Assembly: GCA_002338655.1 (NCBI GenBank)
Contig: DDIU01000012.1
Coordinates: 4,137-68,136, forward strand
Origin: Flammeovirgaceae bacterium UBA1842
Lineage (GTDB): Bacteria > Bacteroidota > Bacteroidia > Cytophagales > Cyclobacteriaceae
Length of the DNA stretch: 64,000 nt
Direction: 5' to 3'
Position 1 is the first letter of the stretch; each line of letters opens with the position of its first letter. Below, in pieces: positions 17,249 through 26,816 of the stretch. Both the position numbers and the translations under genes were made by a program. Under the pieces are notes generated by a model that was not told the origin of the DNA, did no database searches, and was given only the letters and a program-made list of their open reading frames with translations.

Positions 17249-19714
17249 ATGCTCAAGAATTATTTTAAAGTTGCGGTAAGAAGTATTTTGAAAAACAAGT
17301 TTTTCACTATTGTCAATGTGCTAGGCCTTGCTACGGGTATCGCTGCTTTTTTATTATTGATTCAGTATGTAAGCTTCGAAGAAAGTTATGACAGCTTTGT
17401 AAAGGACTCGGAAAATATTTATCGTGTTCGTCTTGACCAATATTCCAATGGTGAGATTGGCATAAGTAGTGCTGAGAATTACCCAGGAGTAGGCCCTGCT
17501 ATGAAGGCCGACATTCCCGGAGTAGAAGACTATGCCCGTCTTTACAATGTTGGCTATAAAAACAATGTGGTAATTTCTTATGAAGAGGAAGGCAATCAAC
17601 CGATCAAATTCAAACAGCGGAAGTTCCTTTATGCCGACAGCTCTTTTTTGCCCCTATTTGGTTATAAACTGATCAAAGGGGATGCTGAAAGCGCATTGGC
17701 CAAACCGAATACAGCAGTTATTTCTGAAAAATATTCCAAAATGTACTTTGGGGATGCAGATCCTATAGGAAAAATTTTGCGGTTGCAAGCCGATGATAAC
17801 TTTAATGAGGACTGTGTTGTAACCGGTGTATTTCAAGACTTACCTGAAAATACCCATCTTAAATTTGAAATATTATTCTCTTACAATACCCTATATACCA
17901 GGGGAGACTGGGCACCGCAAATTTATGACCGGTCATGGAACAGGAAAAATATGTTCACTTATGTGAAATTGGCCAAAAATGCAGACCCAAAAGAGATAGA
18001 GCGTAAACTGCCCGAATTGGTAAACAAATATTCTCCCACACTTGCAGAGCGTAACCGGGAAGATATATTGATCCTTCAACCCTTAACATCCATCCACCTG
18101 CACTCCAATCTTTCTGAAGAACCTGAAATCAATGGTGATGCCGAATCGGTCTCCTCATTAGGGCTGATAGCCCTATTTATCCTCATCATCGCATGGGTAA
18201 ATTACATCAACCTTGCTACTGCCAAAGCCGTGGAAAGAGCCAACGAAGTAGGGGTGAGGAAGGCAATGGGTGCCTATAAAAATCAATTATTAGGTCAATT
18301 CCTGTTGGAATCAGCGATTATTAATATTGTATCTATCCTAATAGCGGTTCTGTTTGTGATATTGGCAATACCTTTATTTAACAGAATATCTGGCCATTCT
18401 TTTACTATTGTCCAATTCTTCAACCCAACCAGTATAGGATTGATCATTGGCCTTTGGGGAGTAGGTACTTTGTTATCTGGTTTATATCCAGCGTTTGTCC
18501 TTTCTTCCTTCGATCCGGTTTCAGTGTTGAAAGGTAAGTTGATGAGCAATAAAGGAGGCGTTTTATTTCGAAGGTCATTGGTTGTGCTGCAGTTCATCAC
18601 TTCCATTGGGTTGATAGCGGCCACCATCATAGTATTCAACCAGGTGGAATTTATGCGAAACCAAAACATTGGGTTGGACATAGATCGGGTGCTAGTGGTT
18701 GAACGACCGGGTATAATACCTGAAGATAGTGAGGCATTCTTTGAAAATGTCGATGTGTTCAGAAATGAATTGAAAGACAATAGTGCGGTGCAGTATATGA
18801 GCATGTCCAAAACAGTGCCGGGCAATCAAAGGGAGTTGAAAGCCAGGGTGAAGCTTTATGGGCAAAGTAATGACGAGCTAAAAGTGCTTCGCTATAATAG
18901 TATGGACTATGATTTTTTAGACCTTTTTAAAATGAAGGTGATAGCGGGAAGGGGTTTTTCGGCTGATTATCCCAGTGATATAGATACCGCTATGATTATT
19001 ACCGAATCAGCCGTTAAAATACTTGGATTTGATACGCCAGAAACTGCCATTGGGCAAACCATCTCACTGCCAGTTTTTAGATTGGATGGGATTATTGTGG
19101 GCGTAGTCAATGATTTTAATCAGGTGTCATTACAAGAAGCCCAGGAACCTACTGTATTTTACTGTATGCGCTACAATGGTGAGTATTATTCTATTAGAAT
19201 AAATTCGGAGAATATTCCGCAAACCATAGCGCAGATTAAACAGTCTTGGGATAAGGCTTTTCCCGGTAATCCATTCGTATATTTCTTTCTCGATGATTAT
19301 TTCAACAGACAATATGCCAATGAACAGCAGTTTGGCGATTTGTTTGCCGTATTTTCCATATTGGCTATTTTCATCTGTTGTTTAGGGCTATTTGGTCTAT
19401 CGGCCTATACCGCACAGCAACGAACCAAAGAGGTAGGGATTAGAAAAGTACTGGGTTCAAGTATTAACAACATATTCGTATTACTATCGAAGGAATTCGT
19501 GTATCTTATTTTAATTGGGACTTTGATAGCCATTCCACTTACTTATTATTTGATGGATCAATGGCTGGCTTCATTTGCTTACAAGCAGCCCATTGCATGG
19601 TGGGTATTTATTGTATCTGGACTATCGGTAATAATTGTTGCGCTCATCACGGTAAGTTTCCAAACAGTAAAAGCCGCTACGGTGAATCCGGTCAATTCAT
19701 TGAAGTACGAGTGA
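17249..19714 (+). CDS. FtsX/MacB-type ABC transporter permease
   Basis: 821 residues. An N-terminal helix (about 21-41, FTIVNVLGLATGIAAFLLL) and two copies of the MacB periplasmic domain plus FtsX triple-helix unit are visible, the FtsX units near 285-430 and 690-815. Marks include ANEVGVRKAMGAYKNQLLGQFLLES and QQRTKEVGIRKVLGSS, the repeated coupling segments. Such duplicated permeases are common in Cytophagales and use ATPases encoded elsewhere; none is adjacent here. The cargo is unknown. It is transcribed alone and ends at a large inverted repeat shared with the convergent CHAT gene. Confidence 0.93.
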   Translation: MLKNYFKVAVRSILKNKFFTIVNVLGLATGIAAFLLLIQYVSFEESYDSFVKDSENIYRVRLDQYSNGEIGISSAENYPGVGPAMKADIPGVEDYARLYNVGYKNNVVISYEEEGNQPIKFKQRKFLYADSSFLPLFGYKLIKGDAESALAKPNTAVISEKYSKMYFGDADPIGKILRLQADDNFNEDCVVTGVFQDLPENTHLKFEILFSYNTLYTRGDWAPQIYDRSWNRKNMFTYVKLAKNADPKEIERKLPELVNKYSPTLAERNREDILILQPLTSIHLHSNLSEEPEINGDAESVSSLGLIALFILIIAWVNYINLATAKAVERANEVGVRKAMGAYKNQLLGQFLLESAIINIVSILIAVLFVILAIPLFNRISGHSFTIVQFFNPTSIGLIIGLWGVGTLLSGLYPAFVLSSFDPVSVLKGKLMSNKGGVLFRRSLVVLQFITSIGLIAATIIVFNQVEFMRNQNIGLDIDRVLVVERPGIIPEDSEAFFENVDVFRNELKDNSAVQYMSMSKTVPGNQRELKARVKLYGQSNDELKVLRYNSMDYDFLDLFKMKVIAGRGFSADYPSDIDTAMIITESAVKILGFDTPETAIGQTISLPVFRLDGIIVGVVNDFNQVSLQEAQEPTVFYCMRYNGEYYSIRINSENIPQTIAQIKQSWDKAFPGNPFVYFFLDDYFNRQYANEQQFGDLFAVFSILAIFICCLGLFGLSAYTAQQRTKEVGIRKVLGSSINNIFVLLSKEFVYLILIGTLIAIPLTYYLMDQWLASFAYKQPIAWWVFIVSGLSVIIVALITVSFQTVKAATVNPVNSLKYE

Positions 19715-19716
19715 TT

Positions 19717-19796
19717 TAATTTGAAAATTTGAAAATTACTCAATTTGAAAATAAGGGGGCATCTTCAAATTATTACATTTTCAAATTTTCAAATTA
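19717..19796. terminator. 20-base inverted repeat between convergent genes
   Basis: Perfect 20-base arms, TAATTTGAAAATTTGAAAAT at 19717-19736 and its complement at 19777-19796, with a 40-base loop that itself contains another AATTTGAAAAT copy. It sits between the stops of the permease and CHAT genes and overlaps the CHAT stop codon. It is very AT-rich and lacks a GC stem, so it could be a bidirectional terminator or a dispersed intergenic repeat. Confidence 0.6.
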
Positions 19797-22316
19797 TTCC
19801 CCAATTAATATAAACGGGGCCCAGTAGTAAGGCTCGGCATATTTACCGGTATTGATCAGGTTTCTTTTAGCCATTTGTAAGGGAAGGGAATAGCCTGCGC
19901 CTTTATTATTGGAATAGAAATCAATCATGAGATCGGAGGTGGATTGGTCAGACACTTTCCAAAGGGAAACGACAATGTTATTTGCCCCAGCGTACAGAAG
20001 TGCCCTTGAAAGCCCAATTACCCCTTCACCCTCAGATAGTTGCCCAAGTCCCGTTTCGCAAGCTGAAAGGGTAACCAGGTCGATTTTTAAATTAAGATTG
20101 TAAATCTCCCCAGAGTATAAATTTCCATCTTCGGTAAGTTCTGAATTAAGGAAGATTTTTGATTGTGAGGGATCTCGTTCATTTACGATACCATGTGTAG
20201 CAAAATGCAAGTATTTATAATTACTAAAATCCATGGTTTTGATTTCCTGTTCGGAAGCAAAGGAATTGATAAGTGTTTTGGAAGCAACACCCTGTTCCTT
20301 AAGTACGGTTTCCAAGGCCTCTATTTCCCGTTCTGTGCCCGGCAGATCCGGCAAACTGGCAAAATGAATAGGCGCACATAGTAATGCTTCACCACCTGTT
20401 GACTTGCTCGCCTTTTGCTTAAAGTATAAGGTGGAAGAATAGTAATAACTTATATTGGCATCATTGATCAAATAGGGAAAGGTCTTATAATCGCTATCGT
20501 TTTTAGGCTTGCTGGTAAGGAGCGCCTCAAACGGAATAGTACTCAATCTACCTGAAGGTACTATGATGAGGTGCGTTGTATTTTTATCCAATCGTTTGGG
20601 GATCAACTCGTTATAAAGCTGATTGGCTGTCAATAAATAAACATCATATTCCTTGAAATAAATACTGTTGCTAAAGCCACTTATGTACCTACTTAAATTT
20701 TCTGATTGAAGGTTGTTTTGAATTTTAAACCGGTTCTTATTGATTTCAAATATGTAAACACGTTTGGAGCTGCTAGTGAGGAAGTAACTGAGCAAGGTTT
20801 CATTATCATTGAGCTTAGATTGGAGATCTTGAATGGTGGGTAAAGTCTGATCATATTTTAAGGCATAGTATTCAGGATATTTGGTTTCCAACCCAACGAT
20901 AAAATCGGCATACTCCTTTCTTAATCCCAATAACTGTTCACTGTATTGGCTTTTCAGATCGTCATTTTTCTCACTTACCAAGGCACTTTCATAAAATGCC
21001 AGCTCCGATTTCATTTGTTTCTCATTATCTAAGTCGTCAGCTGATATTCCAGCAAATGATTTGGCATTGGCATCTGAAATGGCTTCTAAAAGTACGGCAG
21101 ACTTGCTCTTTTCTGCGAAATAGAACGAAAGTTCATAATAGCTGTCTTTTTTTACAGCCACATCGCCCATGCCTTTACAAAGTTCAACCCCTGTTTCATA
21201 TACGGTATTAGCTAATTGGCCAAGGGCTAATTTATCAGCCTCATTGGTTCGTAACTGACGTATGTTATCAATCAACGTGTCACAGGATTGGAGCGTAAAA
21301 AGGCTGGCTTTGAGGTCATTGAATTTCAAAGTCTTGTTATAATGTAAATCAGCAAAGGCCTTTGATTTGTAGTAAAGAGAGTTCAATAGTGTATTGGCAC
21401 TTAAATAATCATTTACAGACGGATTTTTATCTAAATCAGTGGAATTGAAGTTATTGCAATTGGCTACCAGTGCTTTTTGATAGTAGTCGAGGGCCTCATT
21501 AAATTCGCCTTTACTGTTATGAATATTTCCAATTAAATTGAGTGTCCCTGCCACTTCGGGGTGTTTATTTCCATAAAAATCAATGAAAATCTTCAATGCC
21601 TTTTCATAATTAACCAGAGCTCCATCTAGGTTGCCCATTATTTGCTCAGTTCTACCAATATTGTTGATAATGAATGCTTCATTTGGATGCCCATCAGGAT
21701 AGCGATTTCTCCATATTTCCAGTGCCTTTTCAAAATTGATGGTGGCATCACCAAATAACTCAAGCTGACGATAAGCAATGCCAGAGTTGATTAACCCTTG
21801 AGCTGTTTTCTCATTATTTTCACCATAAATCTTTCGATAGACTTCCAATGCTTTTTCATAATAGTCAAGTGCGGCATCTGGATCTTTTGCACTTAATACC
21901 AAACCTAAATCATTATAGGAGGCAGCCGTTTTTTCATTTGAACTACCAAATAGGTCTAGCCTGATTTTCAATCCCTCTAAAATAAAATCTTTGGCTTTTT
22001 CCGCATTTCCAGTATTCCAATAGACCAGCCCTAGGTTATTCAAAGCATCAGCCCTTACTTCTGAATCAGCCACTGCTTTTTCCAATGCAACATCAAAATA
22101 TAGTTCTGCCAAATCATTTCGGCCTTTGCGTAAGTAGATCTGACCAATAATGTTGGGGCATGTTTGCTCATTGCCCGGGATTAATTTTTCAGCTTCAAGA
22201 ACTCTACCGTTTTTTAGTAGTGCCTCCATTTCAGGACAGCCTTGACCAAATGCTAAAGTAACACCAAGAAGATAAATGACAGAAATGCCAAAGAGAAGGT
22301 TAAAATCTGATCTCAT
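19794..22316 (-). CDS. Secreted TPR-CHAT (caspase-like) protein
   Basis: 840 residues with a signal peptide (about 1-24, ending TLAFGQG). Seven or more TPR units span about 30-300 (for example AAVAN-type repeats such as DALVNYEKALKIFIDFYGNKHPEVA), then a helical linker. The C-terminal CHAT domain covers about 560-840 with the catalytic His in HFATHG (H708) and Cys in LSACETGLG (C753), both intact, followed by GEGVIGLSRALLYAGA. CHAT proteases include separase- and caspase-like enzymes; TPR units select partners. Export would place it in the periplasm or on the surface. Its first 17 bases overlap the upstream barrel gene, indicating coupled translation. The substrate is unknown. Confidence 0.9.
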   Translation of the reverse strand: MRSDFNLLFGISVIYLLGVTLAFGQGCPEMEALLKNGRVLEAEKLIPGNEQTCPNIIGQIYLRKGRNDLAELYFDVALEKAVADSEVRADALNNLGLVYWNTGNAEKAKDFILEGLKIRLDLFGSSNEKTAASYNDLGLVLSAKDPDAALDYYEKALEVYRKIYGENNEKTAQGLINSGIAYRQLELFGDATINFEKALEIWRNRYPDGHPNEAFIINNIGRTEQIMGNLDGALVNYEKALKIFIDFYGNKHPEVAGTLNLIGNIHNSKGEFNEALDYYQKALVANCNNFNSTDLDKNPSVNDYLSANTLLNSLYYKSKAFADLHYNKTLKFNDLKASLFTLQSCDTLIDNIRQLRTNEADKLALGQLANTVYETGVELCKGMGDVAVKKDSYYELSFYFAEKSKSAVLLEAISDANAKSFAGISADDLDNEKQMKSELAFYESALVSEKNDDLKSQYSEQLLGLRKEYADFIVGLETKYPEYYALKYDQTLPTIQDLQSKLNDNETLLSYFLTSSSKRVYIFEINKNRFKIQNNLQSENLSRYISGFSNSIYFKEYDVYLLTANQLYNELIPKRLDKNTTHLIIVPSGRLSTIPFEALLTSKPKNDSDYKTFPYLINDANISYYYSSTLYFKQKASKSTGGEALLCAPIHFASLPDLPGTEREIEALETVLKEQGVASKTLINSFASEQEIKTMDFSNYKYLHFATHGIVNERDPSQSKIFLNSELTEDGNLYSGEIYNLNLKIDLVTLSACETGLGQLSEGEGVIGLSRALLYAGANNIVVSLWKVSDQSTSDLMIDFYSNNKGAGYSLPLQMAKRNLINTGKYAEPYYWAPFILIGE

Positions 22317-23307
22317 AGGAGAGCGTAGCTACATTTTTTCTCGTTAATCCATCGGGGTTGACCTCTCTATCGGTAAGTTTTTTACCGTAAAGAAACTTAA
22401 TACTGTGGTTGGTATTAAAGTGATAAGCCACATTGAGCAACGCTGTTAATGCCAGCCCAGTGGTTTTATCCACTTTGATCCTTTCTCCCTGCGTGGGCGA
22501 TCCCGACCTAATATCAAGTACCTCATCTTTGGTGATGCGGTAAATGGGCAGCATGCCTAACCTTATGTCAACATTTGAAAAGTGAAAAGCCCTTTCCACT
22601 CTTACCATAATATCCGTACCTCTTTTTAGATTGTTGGCCAAAGAGTTATCTTTCAAATAACCTTCTTGATCCGGGTAGTTTCCCCATTGCCCCCAACGGA
22701 AATCATTTTTGTTTTTAGTCAATGCAGCCTGTATGCCTGCCGCGAACATCCATTTTTTGCTAATCAAGGAGGCTCCCGCCACAATATCATAGCTTCCCAA
22801 ACTGGTTTGGTAATACATCGGTAAATCTGTTGATGTGCCTGCAGGCATTCCCGTTGTTAAATGCTGAGAATTGACTTCACTGTCTTTGTCAGAATTGTTG
22901 GTAGGTATTTTACCTCCAAGTGTTGCATTGATATGGTAGTGCTCAGTTGAGTACACATTTCTGGTAAAGCTATAAGAGATGTCCGATGCCCCTGAAGTTT
23001 CACCTAAATTTCCTTTTACCCATTGGTAAGGAAGTTTGATTTGGAACGAGGTTTTGTCATTGATCCCAAAGTTCATATCCAAAGTCACCACTTTAATTTT
23101 GGGGCTTAGGTTTGTTTTTGCCGTGCCGTAAGACAATTCTGCAGAACGTAATTTGAAATTAATAGCCTTCGTATAAATTTGGCTTGGTCTCATGGCACCC
23201 ATAGTGCAAAAGCCTGCATCACTACAGCCCTGACCGTAGGAATTAGTAGTAATTACTAAGCCAAGAAAGCATAAAGACAATAGCTTCATTTTTATTATTC
23301 CATTCAT
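22300..23307 (-). CDS. Probable outer-membrane beta-barrel protein
   Basis: 335 residues; starts at 23307 or at an in-frame ATG at 23289. A signal peptide ends near TTNSYGQG. The mature protein begins with a Cys-containing GCSDAGFCTMGAM stretch, then alternates hydrophobic and polar residues with many aromatic strand ends, and finishes in ATLSYEIRF, a C-terminal aromatic residue as in barrel proteins. I do not recognise a named family. The stop lies inside the CHAT gene start, so barrel and protease form one transcription unit. A porin or anchor role for the protease is possible but inferred. Confidence 0.72.
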   Translation of the reverse strand: MNGIIKMKLLSLCFLGLVITTNSYGQGCSDAGFCTMGAMRPSQIYTKAINFKLRSAELSYGTAKTNLSPKIKVVTLDMNFGINDKTSFQIKLPYQWVKGNLGETSGASDISYSFTRNVYSTEHYHINATLGGKIPTNNSDKDSEVNSQHLTTGMPAGTSTDLPMYYQTSLGSYDIVAGASLISKKWMFAAGIQAALTKNKNDFRWGQWGNYPDQEGYLKDNSLANNLKRGTDIMVRVERAFHFSNVDIRLGMLPIYRITKDEVLDIRSGSPTQGERIKVDKTTGLALTALLNVAYHFNTNHSIKFLYGKKLTDREVNPDGLTRKNVATLSYEIRF

Positions 23308-23366
23308 TTTAATAGGCAGTTTGGGTGATTTAAATTACTAAATGGTCGGTTATCAACAAAATTAAA

Positions 23367-24746
23367 TTATATTCTTCCTTCCATTTTTTTAATATAAATC
23401 TTAGCCGCAGCAGTAACCTTTGGTGCCAAGATAAGTGCTGAAACCATGGTGGGAATAGCCATCAACGCAAATGCACCATCAATTAGGCTGAAAATGGTGC
23501 TTAATGAGGCTATAGAACCAAATATGATAGTTATCACATATACATAATTGTAAATGCCTTTATATTTTTCACCTACAATAAACGCCATGCACCTTGAACC
23601 ATACCATGAGAAACTAAACAAGGAGGAAGCGGCAAAAAAGAAGATGCATAGGAGTAGAATGTAATTTCCAAAGCCAGGAAAAGCTGTTTCAAATGCCCGA
23701 GAGGTAAGTGTGACACCGTCTAGATCAGTGGTTTGCCATACATCTGTTATTAGAATAGCGAGAGCAGTAAGTGTACACACTACTAGTGTGTCTATAGCAG
23801 GCCCGAGCATAGCTACGAGACCTTCTCTTATAGGCTCATCAGTTTTGGCTGCACCATGGGCAATCGGAGCTGTTCCAATTCCCGCCTCGTTGGAAAAGGC
23901 TGCCCTACGCGCTCCGGTAACGATGAGCGCCCCTAATGCTCCACCAAGAACAGAATCACCGGTAAAAGCATCATGAAAAATCACTCCAAACATTTTAGGT
24001 ACCTCACTATAATTGAGGAGTAAAATCAACATTACCGCAACAAAATAGATCACGATCATCAAGGGTACCATTTTACTTGCCACATTGGCAATACGCTGCA
24101 ATCCACCAAAAACCACCACACCCACCAATGCAGTAAGTATAAGCCCTGTATAGAGGTCAGAATACCGAAAACTTTGACCCATAAAATCGAAAAATGTAGT
24201 GCCCATTCCATTAGGGATAATCAATACATCACGAATGACTTGAGTGAGTTGGTTTGCCTGAAAAATAGGTAAGCAACCAATGAGGCCAGCGACACAAAAG
24301 AAGTAGGCGAGGGGCATCCAATTTTTCCCCAATCCTTCTTTAATCACATACATGGGACCGCCATGTATTTGGCCATTTTCATCTTTGCCCCGATACATAA
24401 TGGACAACGTACAGGTAAAAAATTTGGTGGCAATACCTACGGAAGCACTTACCCACATCCAAAAAATAGCTCCAGGCCCTCCAGTAGCAATGGCAATGGC
24501 TACACCTGCAATATTACCCATACCTACCGTAGAGGCAAGGTGCGTTGAGAGAGCTTGGTAGTGGTTTATCTGTCCTTTTTCAGAAGGATCATCATATTTC
24601 CCCGTAAGGGACTTAATACCATGAATAAAGTATTTGAATGGTAATAACCTAGAATATACTAGAAAAAAGGAGCCACCACCCATCAATAATATAAGTAAGG
24701 GAATGCCCCAAATCCAATTTGCAAAATCAACTATCAATTGTCCCAT
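23367..24746 (-). CDS. Sodium:alanine/glycine symporter (AgcS family)
   Basis: 459 residues with about 10-11 membrane helices. Family signatures are GGPGAIFWMWVSASVG, GGPMYVIKEGLG, and SNEAGIGTAPIAHGAAKTDEPIREGLVAM split over about 305-335. It imports alanine or glycine with Na+. A 59-base gap separates its stop from the barrel gene downstream; cotranscription is possible. The divergent neighbour is the TPR-SpoIIE gene. Confidence 0.95.
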   Translation of the reverse strand: MGQLIVDFANWIWGIPLLILLMGGGSFFLVYSRLLPFKYFIHGIKSLTGKYDDPSEKGQINHYQALSTHLASTVGMGNIAGVAIAIATGGPGAIFWMWVSASVGIATKFFTCTLSIMYRGKDENGQIHGGPMYVIKEGLGKNWMPLAYFFCVAGLIGCLPIFQANQLTQVIRDVLIIPNGMGTTFFDFMGQSFRYSDLYTGLILTALVGVVVFGGLQRIANVASKMVPLMIVIYFVAVMLILLLNYSEVPKMFGVIFHDAFTGDSVLGGALGALIVTGARRAAFSNEAGIGTAPIAHGAAKTDEPIREGLVAMLGPAIDTLVVCTLTALAILITDVWQTTDLDGVTLTSRAFETAFPGFGNYILLLCIFFFAASSLFSFSWYGSRCMAFIVGEKYKGIYNYVYVITIIFGSIASLSTIFSLIDGAFALMAIPTMVSALILAPKVTAAAKIYIKKMEGRI

Positions 24747-24807
24747 GTAAACTTTTAATTTACTCTACTTACGAAGATATAAATTTATGGGTCGAAGTAA
24801 AGTATTC

Positions 24808-24838
24808 TTGTAAATGCTTAACTTTTCAGATTAGTTTG
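24808..24838 (+). promoter_or_regulatory. Candidate promoter of the TPR-SpoIIE gene
   Basis: TTG at 24808-24810, a 20-base spacer, then TTAGTTTG at 24831-24838, one base off TAnnTTTG. The predicted leader is about 14 bases. It lies in the 111-base divergent region shared with the AgcS gene. Confidence 0.5.
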
Positions 24839-24857
24839 AAACCAACGACTTTTTTAG

Positions 24858-26816
24858 ATGCCCAAAATTTTATTACTTGTTTTACTGACTGCTCTTCAAC
24901 CAACAAATCCCACCATAGATAGCCTCGAACAACAATTGGCTTTGAGCGAGGGTAAAGCAAAAGTGATTGTGCTAAATGAGCTTTATAAGCAGTATGTCAA
25001 CAATGATCCTATAATGGCTTTGAACTACACACAACAGGCATTGGAATTGGCAACTGAACTGAATGATGCCAGTGGTATGGCTTCAAGCTATAACAACTTA
25101 GGAGTACTCAATAAAAATAGCGGGGACTACGATAAAGCACTGGGAAATTATTTAAAATCGGTGCGTTTGCAGGAAGAACATAAATTTGATGATGCCTTAC
25201 CCTATACCTATAATAATATTGGAACGATTTATTCTTTAAAATCAGAATACCCCAAGGCACTTGAATATTTTAATAAAGCACTACTACAATTCGAAAGTAT
25301 CAATCATAAGCTGCGGGTTATAGGTACGCTGAACAACATCGGGAATGTGTACAGTGAGATGGGTGATCAGGAGAAAGCTTTGGAAAATTACCTTAGGTCG
25401 TTGACTATCTATGAAGAACTCGATGACAACTCACAGGCATTTGTGCCATTCAGTAATATTGGTAATATCTATTTTCAAAAAGGGCAATGGGACAATGCGA
25501 TGGCTTTTTATGAAAGTGCCCTAGATTTGGAAAGATTGAACAATGACAAAAATGGAATGGCCAATGCACTGCACAATATTGGCAGTGTTTATAAACGCAT
25601 TGAAAAATATGATCTGGCGATAGAGAAGTTTAATGAGGCACTCGGTCTGGTTCAGGAAACCAATAATAAGCGACTGATCGAGATCATATACGGATCAATG
25701 GCAGAGACTTATTTCACCAGTGGTGATTTGTTTCTGGCCTATAGCTTTTTGCAGTTAAGTAACAATGCTAAAGATGAGCTATTTAGTGAGGAGAGCAGTA
25801 GGCGAATTGCGGAACTTGAGAGTTCATATGAAATAGAAAAGAAACAATCTGAAATAGAATCACTGAAAGTGCAAAGTGATTTGCAGCAATTGCGTATCAA
25901 AAATGATAAAATCATCATAATTTCAGCTGTGATTGTCTTCCTGATTGTGGTTGGTTTAAGCCTTGTTATATTTCAGGAATTACGAACCATTAAGAAAACA
26001 AAACTTCTCCTTGAAGCTCAGAATGTGGAGTTGGAGGAGCAGAAGCTGATTATTGAGCAGAAAAATGAAAATATTACTGAAAGCATTGATTATGCTAAAA
26101 GTGTTCAGAAGTCCTTACTACAATTCAATGTTCCTGAAAACCTGGAAAATGACTTTTTTGTTCTTTTCAAGCCCAAAGACATAGTGTCTGGTGACTTTTT
26201 CTGGTATTCAGTGCTAGACAATAAACATATTGTGGCAGCGGTTGACTGTACTGGCCACGGTGTGGCAGGAGCTTTTATGACGGTAATAGGCCATTCATCT
26301 TTAGACCAGATCATAAACCGCGAGCAGATCAGTAAACCTTCAGAGATTCTGTTTCAACTCGATGAGCATGTAAGTAGATCCATCAATCAGGACAATAAGA
26401 TAACTTCGAATCATGGGATGGATGTTGCCTTATGCAGTATCGACAGGGAGAATAAGAAACTTAGGTTTTCAGGGGCCAACCGACCGCTTTATTATTTTAA
26501 CAATAATGAGTTAAAAACAATAAAAGGCACAAAATGCCCCATTGGCGATGTAGAAACCTATGAACTTCAATTCGAAGAACACGAGATAGACTTAACCCCG
26601 GGAGATATGTTTTATGTGTTTTCCGATGGGTATGCAGACCAGTTTGGCGGTGCTGACAACAAGAAGTTTATGGTGAGTAATTTCAAGAAGTTACTTACCG
26701 AAATTCATACACTTGAGTTAAAGGCCCAAAGAACAATACTTAAGGAAACCCTAGCGAAATGGCAAGCTGATACTGAGCAAACCGATGACATTTTGGTTAT
26801 AGGTTTTAGGGTGTGA
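24858..26816 (+). CDS. TPR sensor with SpoIIE/PP2C-type serine phosphatase domain
   Basis: 652 residues. A short hydrophobic N-terminus (probable signal) leads into about seven TPR units (about 50-300) with the repeated form YNNLGVLNKNSGDYDKAL. A coiled coil, a membrane helix at about 351-372 and a second coiled coil precede the PP2C-like domain (about 430-652). Metal motifs are intact: DIVSGDFFW, DCTGHGVAGAFM, GMDVALC, SDGYADQFGG and TDDILVIG. The inferred topology is a periplasmic TPR sensor driving a cytosolic phosphatase, perhaps on an anti-anti-sigma factor. No partner-switching partner is adjacent. Its 3' end overlaps the convergent arginase-family gene by 11 bases. Confidence 0.93.
   Translation: MPKILLLVLLTALQPTNPTIDSLEQQLALSEGKAKVIVLNELYKQYVNNDPIMALNYTQQALELATELNDASGMASSYNNLGVLNKNSGDYDKALGNYLKSVRLQEEHKFDDALPYTYNNIGTIYSLKSEYPKALEYFNKALLQFESINHKLRVIGTLNNIGNVYSEMGDQEKALENYLRSLTIYEELDDNSQAFVPFSNIGNIYFQKGQWDNAMAFYESALDLERLNNDKNGMANALHNIGSVYKRIEKYDLAIEKFNEALGLVQETNNKRLIEIIYGSMAETYFTSGDLFLAYSFLQLSNNAKDELFSEESSRRIAELESSYEIEKKQSEIESLKVQSDLQQLRIKNDKIIIISAVIVFLIVVGLSLVIFQELRTIKKTKLLLEAQNVELEEQKLIIEQKNENITESIDYAKSVQKSLLQFNVPENLENDFFVLFKPKDIVSGDFFWYSVLDNKHIVAAVDCTGHGVAGAFMTVIGHSSLDQIINREQISKPSEILFQLDEHVSRSINQDNKITSNHGMDVALCSIDRENKKLRFSGANRPLYYFNNNELKTIKGTKCPIGDVETYELQFEEHEIDLTPGDMFYVFSDGYADQFGGADNKKFMVSNFKKLLTEIHTLELKAQRTILKETLAKWQADTEQTDDILVIGFRV

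Noticed and set aside
18295..18825. 176-residue open frame antisense to the FtsX-type permease
   Set aside because: It lies wholly inside a well-supported gene, has no family-like motifs and reads as a shadow of that gene's codons.
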